Positions 1 through 7,081 of a stretch of DNA of 64,000 nucleotides are shown one piece after another (positions within the stretch are counted from its first letter, which is position 1; each line of letters begins with the position of its first letter). The stretch spans positions 1-64,000 of the forward strand of contig NZ_JAHQCX010000011.1 of NCBI RefSeq assembly GCF_019042245.1. The letters run 5' to 3'. The translations under genes were made by a program, and so were the position numbers. The DNA comes from Diplocloster modestus. Lineage in GTDB: Bacteria > Bacillota > Clostridia > Lachnospirales > Lachnospiraceae. The notes beneath the pieces are model-generated. The model saw only the letters and a program-made list of their open reading frames with translations, was not told the origin of the DNA and did not search any database.

Positions 1-195
1 TCAGAGGCTCTTGCCCGTCGGACGTGAAGTCCGCCGTGCATCCTGAACCCGGCTTTCCGATTTCACTAAGCTGCTGCACAGCCGCCCTATGCTCTCCCAG
101 GCAGACACCATAGGCCCCGGTGATTTGGTCCCCCGCTGCTTTTCGCCTGCCCAAACGAACCAACCGCCCTGCGGCCTCCACGCCCCCTTGCATAA
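1..195 (+). repeat. Giant-hairpin family B, copy B1 (right half only)
   Basis: The first ~103 bases are a near copy of 9728-9830, the tip and inner right arm of copy B2. They include the small hairpin GGACGTGAAGTCC (at about 20-32) and the inner right arm TCCTGAACCCGG (about 40-51). Beyond ~103 the sequence diverges from B2, as expected of a copy-specific outer stem; the pairing left arm lies outside the window. The right end is uncertain. There is no convincing coding potential. Confidence 0.75.
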
Positions 196-298
196 TTCAT
201 GCGGAGCGCCAGGTACACAAAGCTGTCTGTGCTGCTGCAGAAGGCAGCCCTATGTCTTTAGGTGGTATTTATCGCAAATGCAAATATTTCTAATAGGA

Positions 299-355
299 TA
301 TAGTAAAATGATATAGTAAAATATAGATAAAGTAAAATATAGATAAAGTATAGAC
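299..355. repeat. AT-rich short tandem repeat
   Basis: Degenerate repeats of TATAGTAAAA and TATAGATAAAGTAAAA fill this stretch between hairpins B1 and A1. No gene is seen here. Several TATA-like hexamers occur, but none has a well-placed -35 box. Confidence 0.6.
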
Positions 356-396
356 AAAAGGCCTTCGCTCTTGGAACTTATCGTTGAACCAGGGTA

Positions 397-662
397 GGAG
401 CGGGCAGGGGCAGAGGCTGGGGACCGGGGCACAAAGAAACCGGAGGCAAATCGCTTGAGGCCGGGCCTTAGAATGGGTTACGCAGATGGTGGGAGAACCT
501 CGCAGGGCTTGGAACACTGTCCGAGCCGTAGTTTGGCGATTCCAGGCCCTGCTAATAAGAGGTTCTCCCGCCATCGGAGTTACCCGTTCTTAGGTCCGGC
601 CGAAGCGATTTGCCTCCGGTTTCTTTGTGCCCCGGTCCCCAGCCTCTGCCCCTGCCCGCTCC
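397..662 (+). repeat. Giant-hairpin family A, copy A1
   Basis: The left arm (397-501) pairs with the right arm (559-662) over almost its full length. The tip continues as a 13-bp stem, GCAGGGCTTGGAA with TTCCAGGCCCTGC, closing a ~25-nt loop. A TAATAA bulge lies on the 3' side at 553-558. The core block (CAAATCGCTTGAGG ... TTAGAATGGGTTACGC, and its partner) is shared with copies at 29472 and 47509, but the outer ~50 bp of stem is unique to this copy. Conserved T-T mismatches interrupt the stem at CCTTAGAA/TTCTTAGG and GGTTAC/GTTACC. The element ends 37 bp before the modA -35 box. Confidence 0.9.
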
Positions 663-699
663 GGCCCTAAGTCAAATCCCCAATATCTGGAAAAATGTA

Positions 700-728
700 T
701 TGATCTTTTTCACGGCATAGGATAAAAT
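700..728 (+). promoter_or_regulatory. modA promoter
   Basis: TTGATC (700-705), a 17-base spacer and TAAAAT (723-728) make a near-consensus housekeeping promoter. The predicted start falls near 735, just before or inside the palindrome at 737-760. Confidence 0.7.
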
Positions 729-736
729 AAAAAGAG

Positions 737-760
737 CGTTATTTTCAAGTGAGAATAACG
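737..760 (+). promoter_or_regulatory. ModE-like operator over the modA transcription start
   Basis: This is a 24-bp inverted repeat with outer halves CGTTATT and AATAACG; 10 of 12 positions are symmetric. The half-sites resemble the CGTTAT/ATAACG halves of known ModE molybdate-repressor sites, and the position over the transcription start suits repression by molybdate. No modE gene is in the window, so the regulator is inferred. Confidence 0.5.
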
Positions 761-814
761 GCGGCCGGTGAGGGTTGGCATTCGGCCGGATGAATGTGAA
801 AAAGGAGGATAAAA

Positions 815-1699
815 ATGAAGAAAAAGTGGTTGGGTTTGGTGATGGCGCTTGTACTTGTGGCGGCAGCGTCGGGTTGTGGTGAAGCGAAGGAAAGTGAGGC
901 TGCAGACGCGGCGGGCGGGAAGACAGATGCAGTGGCGGAAGGCAGCGAGGTGCCGGCTGAGCCGGAAGCACCTGCGCAGACGGAGGCGCCGGCGGCTCAG
1001 GAAAAGGTGACGATAATGCTGGCGGCTGCGGCCAGTCTGGAAAACTGTATGGTGGATGAACTGATTCCTATGTTTGAGGCGGCAAATCCTAATATTACCG
1101 TGCAGGGCACTTATGACAGCTCGGGAAAATTACAGACACAGATCGAAGAGGGAGCTGATGTGGACGTATTCTTTTCCGCGGCTATGAAACAGATGAACGC
1201 GCTGGATGAAAAAGGGCTGATGAATAAAGAGTCCATCGTTCCTCTGTTGGAAAATAAAATTGTTATGATTATTCCAGCTGCATCAGAGGATACACCGGAT
1301 AAATTCGAGGATATGCTGGATATGGAGTCTGTGGCGATTGGGGATCCGGACAGTGTACCGGCGGGCCAGTATGCCAAAGAGGCTTTTGAGTCCATGGGAA
1401 TCTGGGACAAGATTAACGCGAAGGCCAGCCTGGGAACCAATGTGACCGAAGTCCTGAACTGGGTTGCGGAAGGCAGTGCCCAGGGTGGAGTGGTATATGC
1501 TACGGACGCGGCTTCCACCGATAAGGTAAAGGTAGTGGCGGAAGCGCCGGAGGGAAGCGTTTCACCGGTTATCTATCCGGTTGGAATAGTGGAAGCTTCC
1601 AAAAATAAAGATGCGGCTCAGAGTTTCGTGGAGTTTTTGCAGGGTGCGGATGCGATGAAAGTGTTCGAAAAATACGGTTTCTCTCAGCCGGTGAAATAA
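815..1699 (+). CDS. modA: Molybdate ABC transporter, substrate-binding lipoprotein
   Basis: Extracytoplasmic receptor that captures molybdate or tungstate and delivers it to ModBC. The 294-aa product begins with a lipoprotein signal peptide (MKKKW, hydrophobic run, lipobox ending SGC; lipidated Cys 21). An Ala/Glu/Pro-rich linker follows to about residue 65, then the ModA-type periplasmic-binding fold starting VTIMLAAAASLENCM. The repeated AAAS and SSGKLQ segments are typical of oxyanion-binding loops in this family. A strong AAAGGAGG site precedes the ATG at 815. modB and modC follow, although a terminator-like repeat (1700-1805) separates modA from modB and probably lowers their expression relative to the receptor. 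Confidence 0.93.
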   Translation: MKKKWLGLVMALVLVAAASGCGEAKESEAADAAGGKTDAVAEGSEVPAEPEAPAQTEAPAAQEKVTIMLAAAASLENCMVDELIPMFEAANPNITVQGTYDSSGKLQTQIEEGADVDVFFSAAMKQMNALDEKGLMNKESIVPLLENKIVMIIPAASEDTPDKFEDMLDMESVAIGDPDSVPAGQYAKEAFESMGIWDKINAKASLGTNVTEVLNWVAEGSAQGGVVYATDAASTDKVKVVAEAPEGSVSPVIYPVGIVEASKNKDAAQSFVEFLQGADAMKVFEKYGFSQPVK

Positions 1700-1805
1700 A
1701 AAAATAGCAGCGCTCGAAAAAAGCCTCGCTGGCTATTTTTCATGCATCGCACGTAAGCGGCTATAAAAACAGCCGCTAAGTGCTCATAGCGAAAAAAATA
1801 GCAGC
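1700..1805. repeat. Dispersed structured repeat family D, copy D1
   Basis: Two hairpins in the modA-modB gap. The first (about 1702-1741) pairs AAAAATAGC.AGCG with CGCT.GGCTATTTTT and looks like a bidirectional terminator. The second (about 1750-1785) pairs GCACGTAAGCGGCT with AGCCGCTAAGTGC. The reverse complement of the whole block recurs at 55535-55640. Blocks such as CTTACGTGCGATGCATGAAA are conserved, while the middle stem differs but still pairs. It could attenuate read-through into modBC. Confidence 0.75.
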
Positions 1806-1836
1806 GATTGCGCGGCTGCGGATTGGAAGGTAGAAA

Positions 1837-2523
1837 ATGGACTGGTCACCAATATTGATATCCATTCGGACGGCGTGCGTATCTATCTTGTTAACGTTTT
1901 TTCTGGGATTGTTTGCCGCCTGGTGGGTGGCTCAGATGCGGTCGAATAAGTGGAAAATGATAATGGATGGGCTGTTTACTTTGCCGTTGGTGCTGCCTCC
2001 CACGGTACTGGGCTTTTTTCTACTGTACATATTTGGAGTGCAGAGGCCTGTGGGGAAGTTTCTACTGGATTTTTTCAGTGTGAAAGTGGTTTTTTCCTGG
2101 AGCGCTACGGTAATCGCTGCGGTGACGGCTTCCTTTCCCCTGATGTACCGGTCTGCCAGAGGAGCCCTGGAGCAGGTGGAGGATACTTATCTGCAGGCGG
2201 CCCGGACGCTGGGCTATTCGGAGTGGAAGGTATTCTGGAGGATCTGGATGCCGTTGGCACTTCCAGGCGTTGCCAGCGGAGCGGTGCTCGCATTTGCAAG
2301 AGGCCTGGGAGAATTCGGGGCCACGGCCATGATTGCGGGAAATATCGCAGGGAAGACCAGGACGCTGCCGCTTAAGATCTATTCCGAGGTGGCGGCGGGA
2401 AATATGAGCGGTGCCTATACCTATGTGATTATCGTGGTTGTGATCTCCTTTGTGGCAATATTGGCAATGAACTACTTTACCCTCCGGGGACAACGATATG
2501 CAAAGCGTGGTGGAAGAACATGA
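1837..2523 (+). CDS. modB: Molybdate ABC transporter permease
   Basis: Inner-membrane channel subunit of the molybdate importer; 228 aa with about five hydrophobic segments, the usual size for ModB. The cytoplasmic EAA loop that docks on the ATPase is visible at about residues 110-160 (QAARTLGYSEWKVFWRIW, then GLGEFGAT), as in the ModB/CysT permease family. GGAAGG precedes the ATG at 1837. The stop overlaps the modC start (ATGA), so the two genes are probably translationally coupled. Confidence 0.93.
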   Translation: MDWSPILISIRTACVSILLTFFLGLFAAWWVAQMRSNKWKMIMDGLFTLPLVLPPTVLGFFLLYIFGVQRPVGKFLLDFFSVKVVFSWSATVIAAVTASFPLMYRSARGALEQVEDTYLQAARTLGYSEWKVFWRIWMPLALPGVASGAVLAFARGLGEFGATAMIAGNIAGKTRTLPLKIYSEVAAGNMSGAYTYVIIVVVISFVAILAMNYFTLRGQRYAKRGGRT

Positions 2524-3251
2524 GTTTATCGGCAGCAGTGAAAAAGAAATTCAAAAATTTTTCCATGGATGTCACCCTGCACACGGATGGAGAACCATTG
2601 GGTGTGCTGGGCGCTTCCGGCTGCGGGAAAAGTATGACTTTAAAATGTATCGCCGGGATTGAACATCCGGACAGCGGAGTGATCGCCCTCAATAACCAGC
2701 TGCTGTATGATTCGGAGCAGAAGATCTGCATCTCCCCCCAGAAGCGCAGAATCGGTTATCTGTTTCAGAATTATGCCCTGTTTCCCCACATGACGGTAAA
2801 AAATAATATAGCTGCCGGCGTCAGGGGAACCAGGGAAGAGATCGCTGGCAGAGTGGCGGACATGATGAAGCTGCTGCATCTGGAAGGCCTGGAAGAGCGC
2901 TATCCGGCGCAGCTGTCCGGCGGGCAGCAGCAGCGGGTGGCGCTGGCCAGGATACTGGCCTATGATCCGGAGGTGCTGCTGTTGGATGAGCCGTTTTCCG
3001 CCCTGGATACGTATCTGCGGGAAAAACTGCTGGATCAGATCGATGAGCTGCTGGACATTTACCATGGGGAAGTGATCCTGGTCACTCACAATCCCCGGGA
3101 GATCTATAAGCTGTGCAGCCGGATCCTGGTGATGGGGAATGGCGGGGTGCTTATGGAGGGACCTGTTTCCGAAATTTCTGAAAGTTCTGCGCTGGGAGTG
3201 CTTGAAAAAGTATATGAGAACGCTTATACTGTTAAAAGCAATGAAAGTTAA
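2520..3251 (+). CDS. modC: Molybdate ABC transporter ATP-binding protein (short form)
   Basis: ATPase that powers ModB. At 243 aa it contains Walker A GASGCGKS near residue 31, the signature LSGGQQQR, Walker B VLLLDEPF and an H-loop (ILVTHN). Canonical ModC proteins are about 350 aa because they carry a C-terminal Mop/TOBE molybdate-sensing domain; this one stops after the nucleotide-binding domain, so direct feedback by bound oxyanion is unlikely. The start overlaps the modB stop by 4 bases. Its place directly after modB supports the molybdate assignment over a general CysA-like role. Confidence 0.88.
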   Translation: MSLSAAVKKKFKNFSMDVTLHTDGEPLGVLGASGCGKSMTLKCIAGIEHPDSGVIALNNQLLYDSEQKICISPQKRRIGYLFQNYALFPHMTVKNNIAAGVRGTREEIAGRVADMMKLLHLEGLEERYPAQLSGGQQQRVALARILAYDPEVLLLDEPFSALDTYLREKLLDQIDELLDIYHGEVILVTHNPREIYKLCSRILVMGNGGVLMEGPVSEISESSALGVLEKVYENAYTVKSNES

Positions 3252-3259
3252 GGAGATGA

Positions 3260-4108
3260 ATGAACAGTATGGCAGAGAATCAAGAATGCAGCAGCAGCGC
3301 GAGCTGCTCCAGAGAAAGCTGTGAGGGGTGCCCCAGCAAACAGCAGCCTCAGAGTTTTCAGGTAGAACCGAATCCATTTACGGTTGTGAAGAAAGTAATC
3401 GGTGTTGTCAGCGGAAAAGGCGGTGTGGGCAAATCCCTCGTAACCGCATCCCTTGCCAACGCGATGCGTGAAAAAGGATATGAAGTCGGTATCCTGGACG
3501 CGGATATAACCGGCCCTTCCATTCCCAAAATGTATGGTCTGCACGGTCCTTTAAGCGCTACCGACGAGGGGATCTTCCCTGCGGAAGCGGAAAATGGAGT
3601 AAAGGTCATGTCTGTAAACCTGATCATGCCCAACGAGGAAGATCCGGTGATCTGGCGCGGCCCTATTATCGCCAATACGGTAAAACAGTTCTGGCAGGAG
3701 GTTATGTGGGGTGACCTGGATTTCCTGTTCGTGGACATGCCTCCCGGAACCGGCGATGTTCCGCTGACCGTTTTTCAATCATTGCCCGTAGACGGTATCG
3801 TGATCGTGACCAGTCCGCAGGATCTGGTACAGCTGATCGTGAAGAAAGCATATAATATGGCCAATGCCATGAACATTCCGGTGCTGGGTATCGTGGAGAA
3901 TTACAGTTATCTGAAATGTCCGGACTGCGGCAAAGAGATACGGGTATTTGGTGAAAGCCATATCGATGAGGCGGCAAAAGAGCTGAATTTAAGCGTCTTG
4001 GGAAAAATGCCGATCGAGCCGGCCTTTGCTGAGTTATCCGATCAGGGAAAATTTGCCGAAGCCAAAAATGAGTATCTGTCTGCCGCCGCCTTTAAGCTGG
4101 AAGAATAG
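3260..4108 (+). CDS. Mrp/NBP35-family P-loop ATPase (Fe-S cluster carrier)
   Basis: 282-aa member of the Mrp/ApbC/NBP35 family, which bind and transfer iron-sulfur clusters. The N-terminus is cysteine-rich (ECSSSASCSRESCEGC), and the deviant Walker A GKGGVGKS lies near residue 51. The Walker B-type segment is FVDMPPGTGD, and a late CPDCGK pair (about residue 220) matches the cluster-binding CxxC of the family. It starts 8 bp after modC with RBS AAGGAG, so it is likely in the same transcript; a link to maturation of molybdenum or Fe-S enzymes is inference. A strong terminator follows. Confidence 0.88.
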   Translation: MNSMAENQECSSSASCSRESCEGCPSKQQPQSFQVEPNPFTVVKKVIGVVSGKGGVGKSLVTASLANAMREKGYEVGILDADITGPSIPKMYGLHGPLSATDEGIFPAEAENGVKVMSVNLIMPNEEDPVIWRGPIIANTVKQFWQEVMWGDLDFLFVDMPPGTGDVPLTVFQSLPVDGIVIVTSPQDLVQLIVKKAYNMANAMNIPVLGIVENYSYLKCPDCGKEIRVFGESHIDEAAKELNLSVLGKMPIEPAFAELSDQGKFAEAKNEYLSAAAFKLEE

Positions 4109-4181
4109 GAAAGGCAAACAGAATCACCATTGGGCAGGGAAGAATATAATGTAATCTAATAGGACTACAGCCGGAAAGAGG

Positions 4182-4224
4182 AGCTGCCGCATTTAACTGA
4201 AATATTCAGTGCGGCAGCTTTTTT
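4182..4224 (+). terminator. Terminator after the mod-mrp operon
   Basis: AGCTGCCGCA pairs perfectly with TGCGGCAGCT across an 18-base loop and is followed by TTTTTT. Confidence 0.9.
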
Positions 4225-4290
4225 GCTTTAAGCAGGGGTCTGTTCTGTGCAGCTTTGCTTCTATCATGTTTGTTCCATACAGTAAGCACA

Positions 4291-4319
4291 TTGACAGAAG
4301 TCAGCCGCCGCATTAAACT
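4291..4319 (+). promoter_or_regulatory. Promoter for the two-component pair
   Basis: TTGACA (4291-4296), a 17-base spacer and TAAACT (4314-4319), about 105 bases upstream of the response regulator start. Confidence 0.65.
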
Positions 4320-4425
4320 AGTGAGTGTTGCCAGACACTACTTGAGGATAACGAGACTGAAAAATAATCTGCGATGACATGATAAGCAGTCAGGAGAGGA
4401 AAACAGGCCGGAAAGGGAACGAATC

Positions 4426-5127
4426 ATGGAACAGATCTTAATTATAGAAGATGATGAAATGTTAAACGCGGGCCTCTGTTATAATCTGCAGGCGGCAGGA
4501 TATACCCCGGCCCCGGCTTATGACCTGAAGACGGCCCGGGGCCTTTTGCATAGCCGTAAGTGGGATCTTATATTACTGGATGTAAACCTGCCGGATGGGG
4601 ACGGCTATGCGTTTGCCGGGCAGATCCGCAGGGACAGCGATGTACCGGTTATATTTTTAACTGCGCAGGATTTGGATGAGGATATGGTAAGAGGATTTGA
4701 GGCCGGCGCGGATGATTATATTACGAAACCATTTAATATTAAAGTAGTACTCCAGAGAATCAGGGCGGTACTGAACCGCTGTGGTAAAGCTAAGTCATCG
4801 GGCGATCTGCTGTGCGGCAATCTGAGGATCAACCTGGCGGAAATGTCAGTACAAAAAGGAAATTCCCCTCTTGCGCTGACGCCGACGGAATATAAGCTTT
4901 TGAAAACCTTTCTCCAAAACCAGGGACAGGTACTGACCCGTGAAATCATATTGGAAAAATTGTGGGACAGTGAGGGAAACTTTGTAGACGAGCATACCCT
5001 GACGATCAACGTGAGCAGGCTCAGATCCAAAATATCTGATTCCCAATATACATACATAAAGACCGTATATGGGGTCGGTTATCAGTGGATTGGGGACAGG
5101 GAGCAGACCGGAGGTAAAAATGAATAG
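4426..5127 (+). CDS. OmpR/PhoB-family response regulator
   Basis: DNA-binding response regulator of 233 aa. The receiver domain (about 1-115) has acidic pocket EDDE, phospho-acceptor Asp in ILLDVNLPDGDG, and the conserved Lys in ITKPF. A winged-helix output domain (about 130-225) ends with VYGVGYQW, typical of the OmpR class. It overlaps the kinase gene by 8 bases. Order regulator-kinase-ABC ATPase-FtsX permease is that of envelope-stress or antimicrobial-peptide sensing modules in Firmicutes, so its likely target is the transporter at 6405. Confidence 0.9.
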   Translation: MEQILIIEDDEMLNAGLCYNLQAAGYTPAPAYDLKTARGLLHSRKWDLILLDVNLPDGDGYAFAGQIRRDSDVPVIFLTAQDLDEDMVRGFEAGADDYITKPFNIKVVLQRIRAVLNRCGKAKSSGDLLCGNLRINLAEMSVQKGNSPLALTPTEYKLLKTFLQNQGQVLTREIILEKLWDSEGNFVDEHTLTINVSRLRSKISDSQYTYIKTVYGVGYQWIGDREQTGGKNE

Positions 5128-6148
5128 CCGGAAAAGTATCCGGGAGGTCCTTTTGGCCGCAGCGGCAGTTATCATCACTTTTGTCTATCTACTGGTCAGT
5201 ATGTATCTGACGCGTGAGAATCCACAAAGAGCCATGATATGGGGACTAGCGGCAATATTTGCGCTGCTGCTGGCAGGGATTATAGGAGTGGGATATTATC
5301 TGTGCCGGCGCCGTATGGAGCGGATAACGGAGCAGATCTGTGACAGTATCGACCAGCTGATCGATGGTAAAAGAATAGAAGGAAGCAAGGACAGGGAAAC
5401 CCTTACTTCCAAAATAACAATGAAGCTGGATAAACTTTCCGATGTCACCGCATCAGCAGTTGCCCAAAGCCTCAGCCAGAAGCAGGAGGTACAGCAGATG
5501 GTCTCGGATATATCCCACCAGCTGAAAACGCCTATCGCCAACATCCGGATGTACAGCGATACGATTGCCAACAATGAATTGCCAAAACAGCAGGAGCAGA
5601 AATTTCTGGAAGTTCTGAACGGACAGGTAAAAAAACTGGAATTTCTGGTAAACGCGCTGATCAAAATGTCCAGACTGGAAAGCCGGCTGATCCGTCTGCA
5701 AAAATCAGATACCCAGGTACCTGCCTTGCTGGAAGAAGTGACAGATTCCGTCATTCCCAGGGCGGATGGGAAAAATATCAGTATCCAGGTAAACTGCCCT
5801 GAAAATCTGGTACTCTCCTGTGATCCCAAATGGACTGCGGAAGCGCTGTTTAATATCCTGGAAAATGCAGTAAAGTACACCGGAGAAAACGGGCAGATCC
5901 TTATCCGGGCAGAGCAGCTTGAAATGTACAGCAAGATAGAGATAACGGATAATGGCATCGGCATCTCTCCTGAGAGGGTAAACGACATCTTTAAAAGATT
6001 CTACAGAGACAGCCAGGTAAAGCGGATCGAAGGCCTCGGTATCGGCCTTTACCTGTCCCGTCATATTATCAGCCAGCAGGGCGGCTATATCCGTGTACAC
6101 TCAAGGCCAGGGCTTGGCTCCACGTTTTCCGTGTTTTTACCGAATTGA
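5120..6148 (+). CDS. Sensor histidine kinase
   Basis: 342-aa membrane kinase, partner of the preceding regulator. The start chosen is ATG 5120 (MNSRKS), preceded by GGAGG and overlapping the regulator stop; an upstream in-frame ATG at 5069 lies deep inside the regulator gene. Two transmembrane helices (about 10-30 and 38-62) flank only a short extracellular loop. The H-box is SDISHQLKTP (about residue 130), the N-box ILENAVKYT, and the G-boxes DNGIGI and GLGIGLYL. A small sensor loop next to an FtsX-type ABC transporter suggests an intramembrane sensor that relies on the transporter for detection. Confidence 0.9.
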   Translation: MNSRKSIREVLLAAAAVIITFVYLLVSMYLTRENPQRAMIWGLAAIFALLLAGIIGVGYYLCRRRMERITEQICDSIDQLIDGKRIEGSKDRETLTSKITMKLDKLSDVTASAVAQSLSQKQEVQQMVSDISHQLKTPIANIRMYSDTIANNELPKQQEQKFLEVLNGQVKKLEFLVNALIKMSRLESRLIRLQKSDTQVPALLEEVTDSVIPRADGKNISIQVNCPENLVLSCDPKWTAEALFNILENAVKYTGENGQILIRAEQLEMYSKIEITDNGIGISPERVNDIFKRFYRDSQVKRIEGLGIGLYLSRHIISQQGGYIRVHSRPGLGSTFSVFLPN

Positions 6149-6176
6149 AGATGAAAAGGGCTGGTGTAACTGTCCG

Positions 6177-6241
6177 AAGAAGCAGAGGTCCTGGACAGCC
6201 GGAGCAAAATACGGCTGGCCGGGGCCTCCGCTTCTTTATTT
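6177..6241 (+). terminator. Long terminator after the kinase
   Basis: AAGAAGCAGAGG (6177-6188) pairs with CCTCCGCTTCTT (6225-6236), with further inner pairing, followed by TTATTT. It separates the kinase from the ABC genes, which therefore probably have their own promoter. Confidence 0.8.
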
Positions 6242-6319
6242 AGTCGCGATGTCTGTGAAATCCGATATCGGATTTGCTTTCAAAGCTGGAGGATAGTTCG
6301 GTCGAGGAATGTTACAATA

Positions 6320-6374
6320 TTGAGAGGATTCATTGGGAATTTGAGAGGGTTTTGAAACGTTCGGGTGTTATGAT
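6320..6374 (+). promoter_or_regulatory. Candidate regulator-dependent promoter of the ABC transporter
   Basis: TTGAGAGG occurs at 6320 and again at 6341, exactly 21 bp (two helical turns) apart, upstream of a -10-like TATGAT at 6369-6374 that has no recognisable -35 at proper spacing. Direct repeats on one DNA face with a weak core promoter suit activation by the OmpR-type regulator encoded just upstream. Confidence 0.4.
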
Positions 6375-6404
6375 GGATTTATCAAAGGAAAGGGTGAGAA
6401 AAAT

Positions 6405-7079
6405 ATGAGCATTTTAGAGACGAAGGACTTGAAAAAATATTATGGGAGCGGCAGTCAGATGGTTAGGGCATTGGACGGAGTGTCTCTGGAGATAGAAAAG
6501 GGCAGTTTTACGGCAGTGGTCGGTACCTCGGGCAGCGGGAAATCTACGCTGCTGCATATGATCGGCGGGCTGGATACCCCTACTTCCGGCAGCGTTATGG
6601 TGGGCGGGAAGGAGCTTTCCAGGATAAGTGACGAGGAGCTGACGATCTTCCGGCGCCGTCAGATCGGGTTCGTGTTTCAGAATTATAATCTGGTGCCGAT
6701 CCTGAATGTGTATGAAAATATTGTGCTGCCGATCGAGCTGGATGGCAGCAAGCCGGATCCGGAATATATCAAGGAGATTGTTCAGCTGATCGGGCTGAAG
6801 GACCGGCTGAACAGTATGCCAAACCAGCTGTCCGGGGGACAGCAGCAGAGAGTGGCCATCGCCCGGGCTCTGGCGACCAAACCGGCGATCCTGCTGGCGG
6901 ATGAACCCACCGGTAATCTGGACAGCCGTACCAGTCAGGATGTGTTAAGCCTGCTGAAAACTACAGGGGAGAAGTTCCATCAGACCATGGTGATTATTAC
7001 GCACAACGAAGAGATTGCCCAGATGGCGGATGAGACGATCCGTGTCGAGGATGGAAAAATCGCGGGAAGCAGGTGGTGA
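6405..7079 (+). CDS. ABC transporter ATP-binding protein (MacB/LolD/BceA type)
   Basis: 224-aa nucleotide-binding subunit with Walker A GTSGSGKS (about residue 41), Q-loop FVFQNYNL, signature LSGGQQQR, Walker [13 protein letters not shown] and H-loop IITHNE. The [10 protein letters not shown] sequence is characteristic of the mechanotransmission family that works with FtsX-domain permeases. RBS AAAGGG precedes the ATG. It is followed immediately by the permease gene, whose start overlaps or abuts its stop. Confidence 0.92.
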   Translation: MSILETKDLKKYYGSGSQMVRALDGVSLEIEKGSFTAVVGTSGSGKSTLLHMIGGLDTPTSGSVMVGGKELSRISDEELTIFRRRQIGFVFQNYNLVPILNVYENIVLPIELDGSKPDPEYIKEIVQLIGLKDRLNSMPNQLSGGQQQRVAIARALATKPAILLADEPTGNLDSRTSQDVLSLLKTTGEKFHQTMVIITHNEEIAQMADETIRVEDGKIAGSRW

Positions 7080-7081
7080 GC

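Noticed and set aside
89-670. Open frames inside hairpins B1 and A1 on both strands
   Set aside because: They arise from GC-rich palindromes, lack ribosome sites and recognisable protein sequence, and mirror each other on the two strands.
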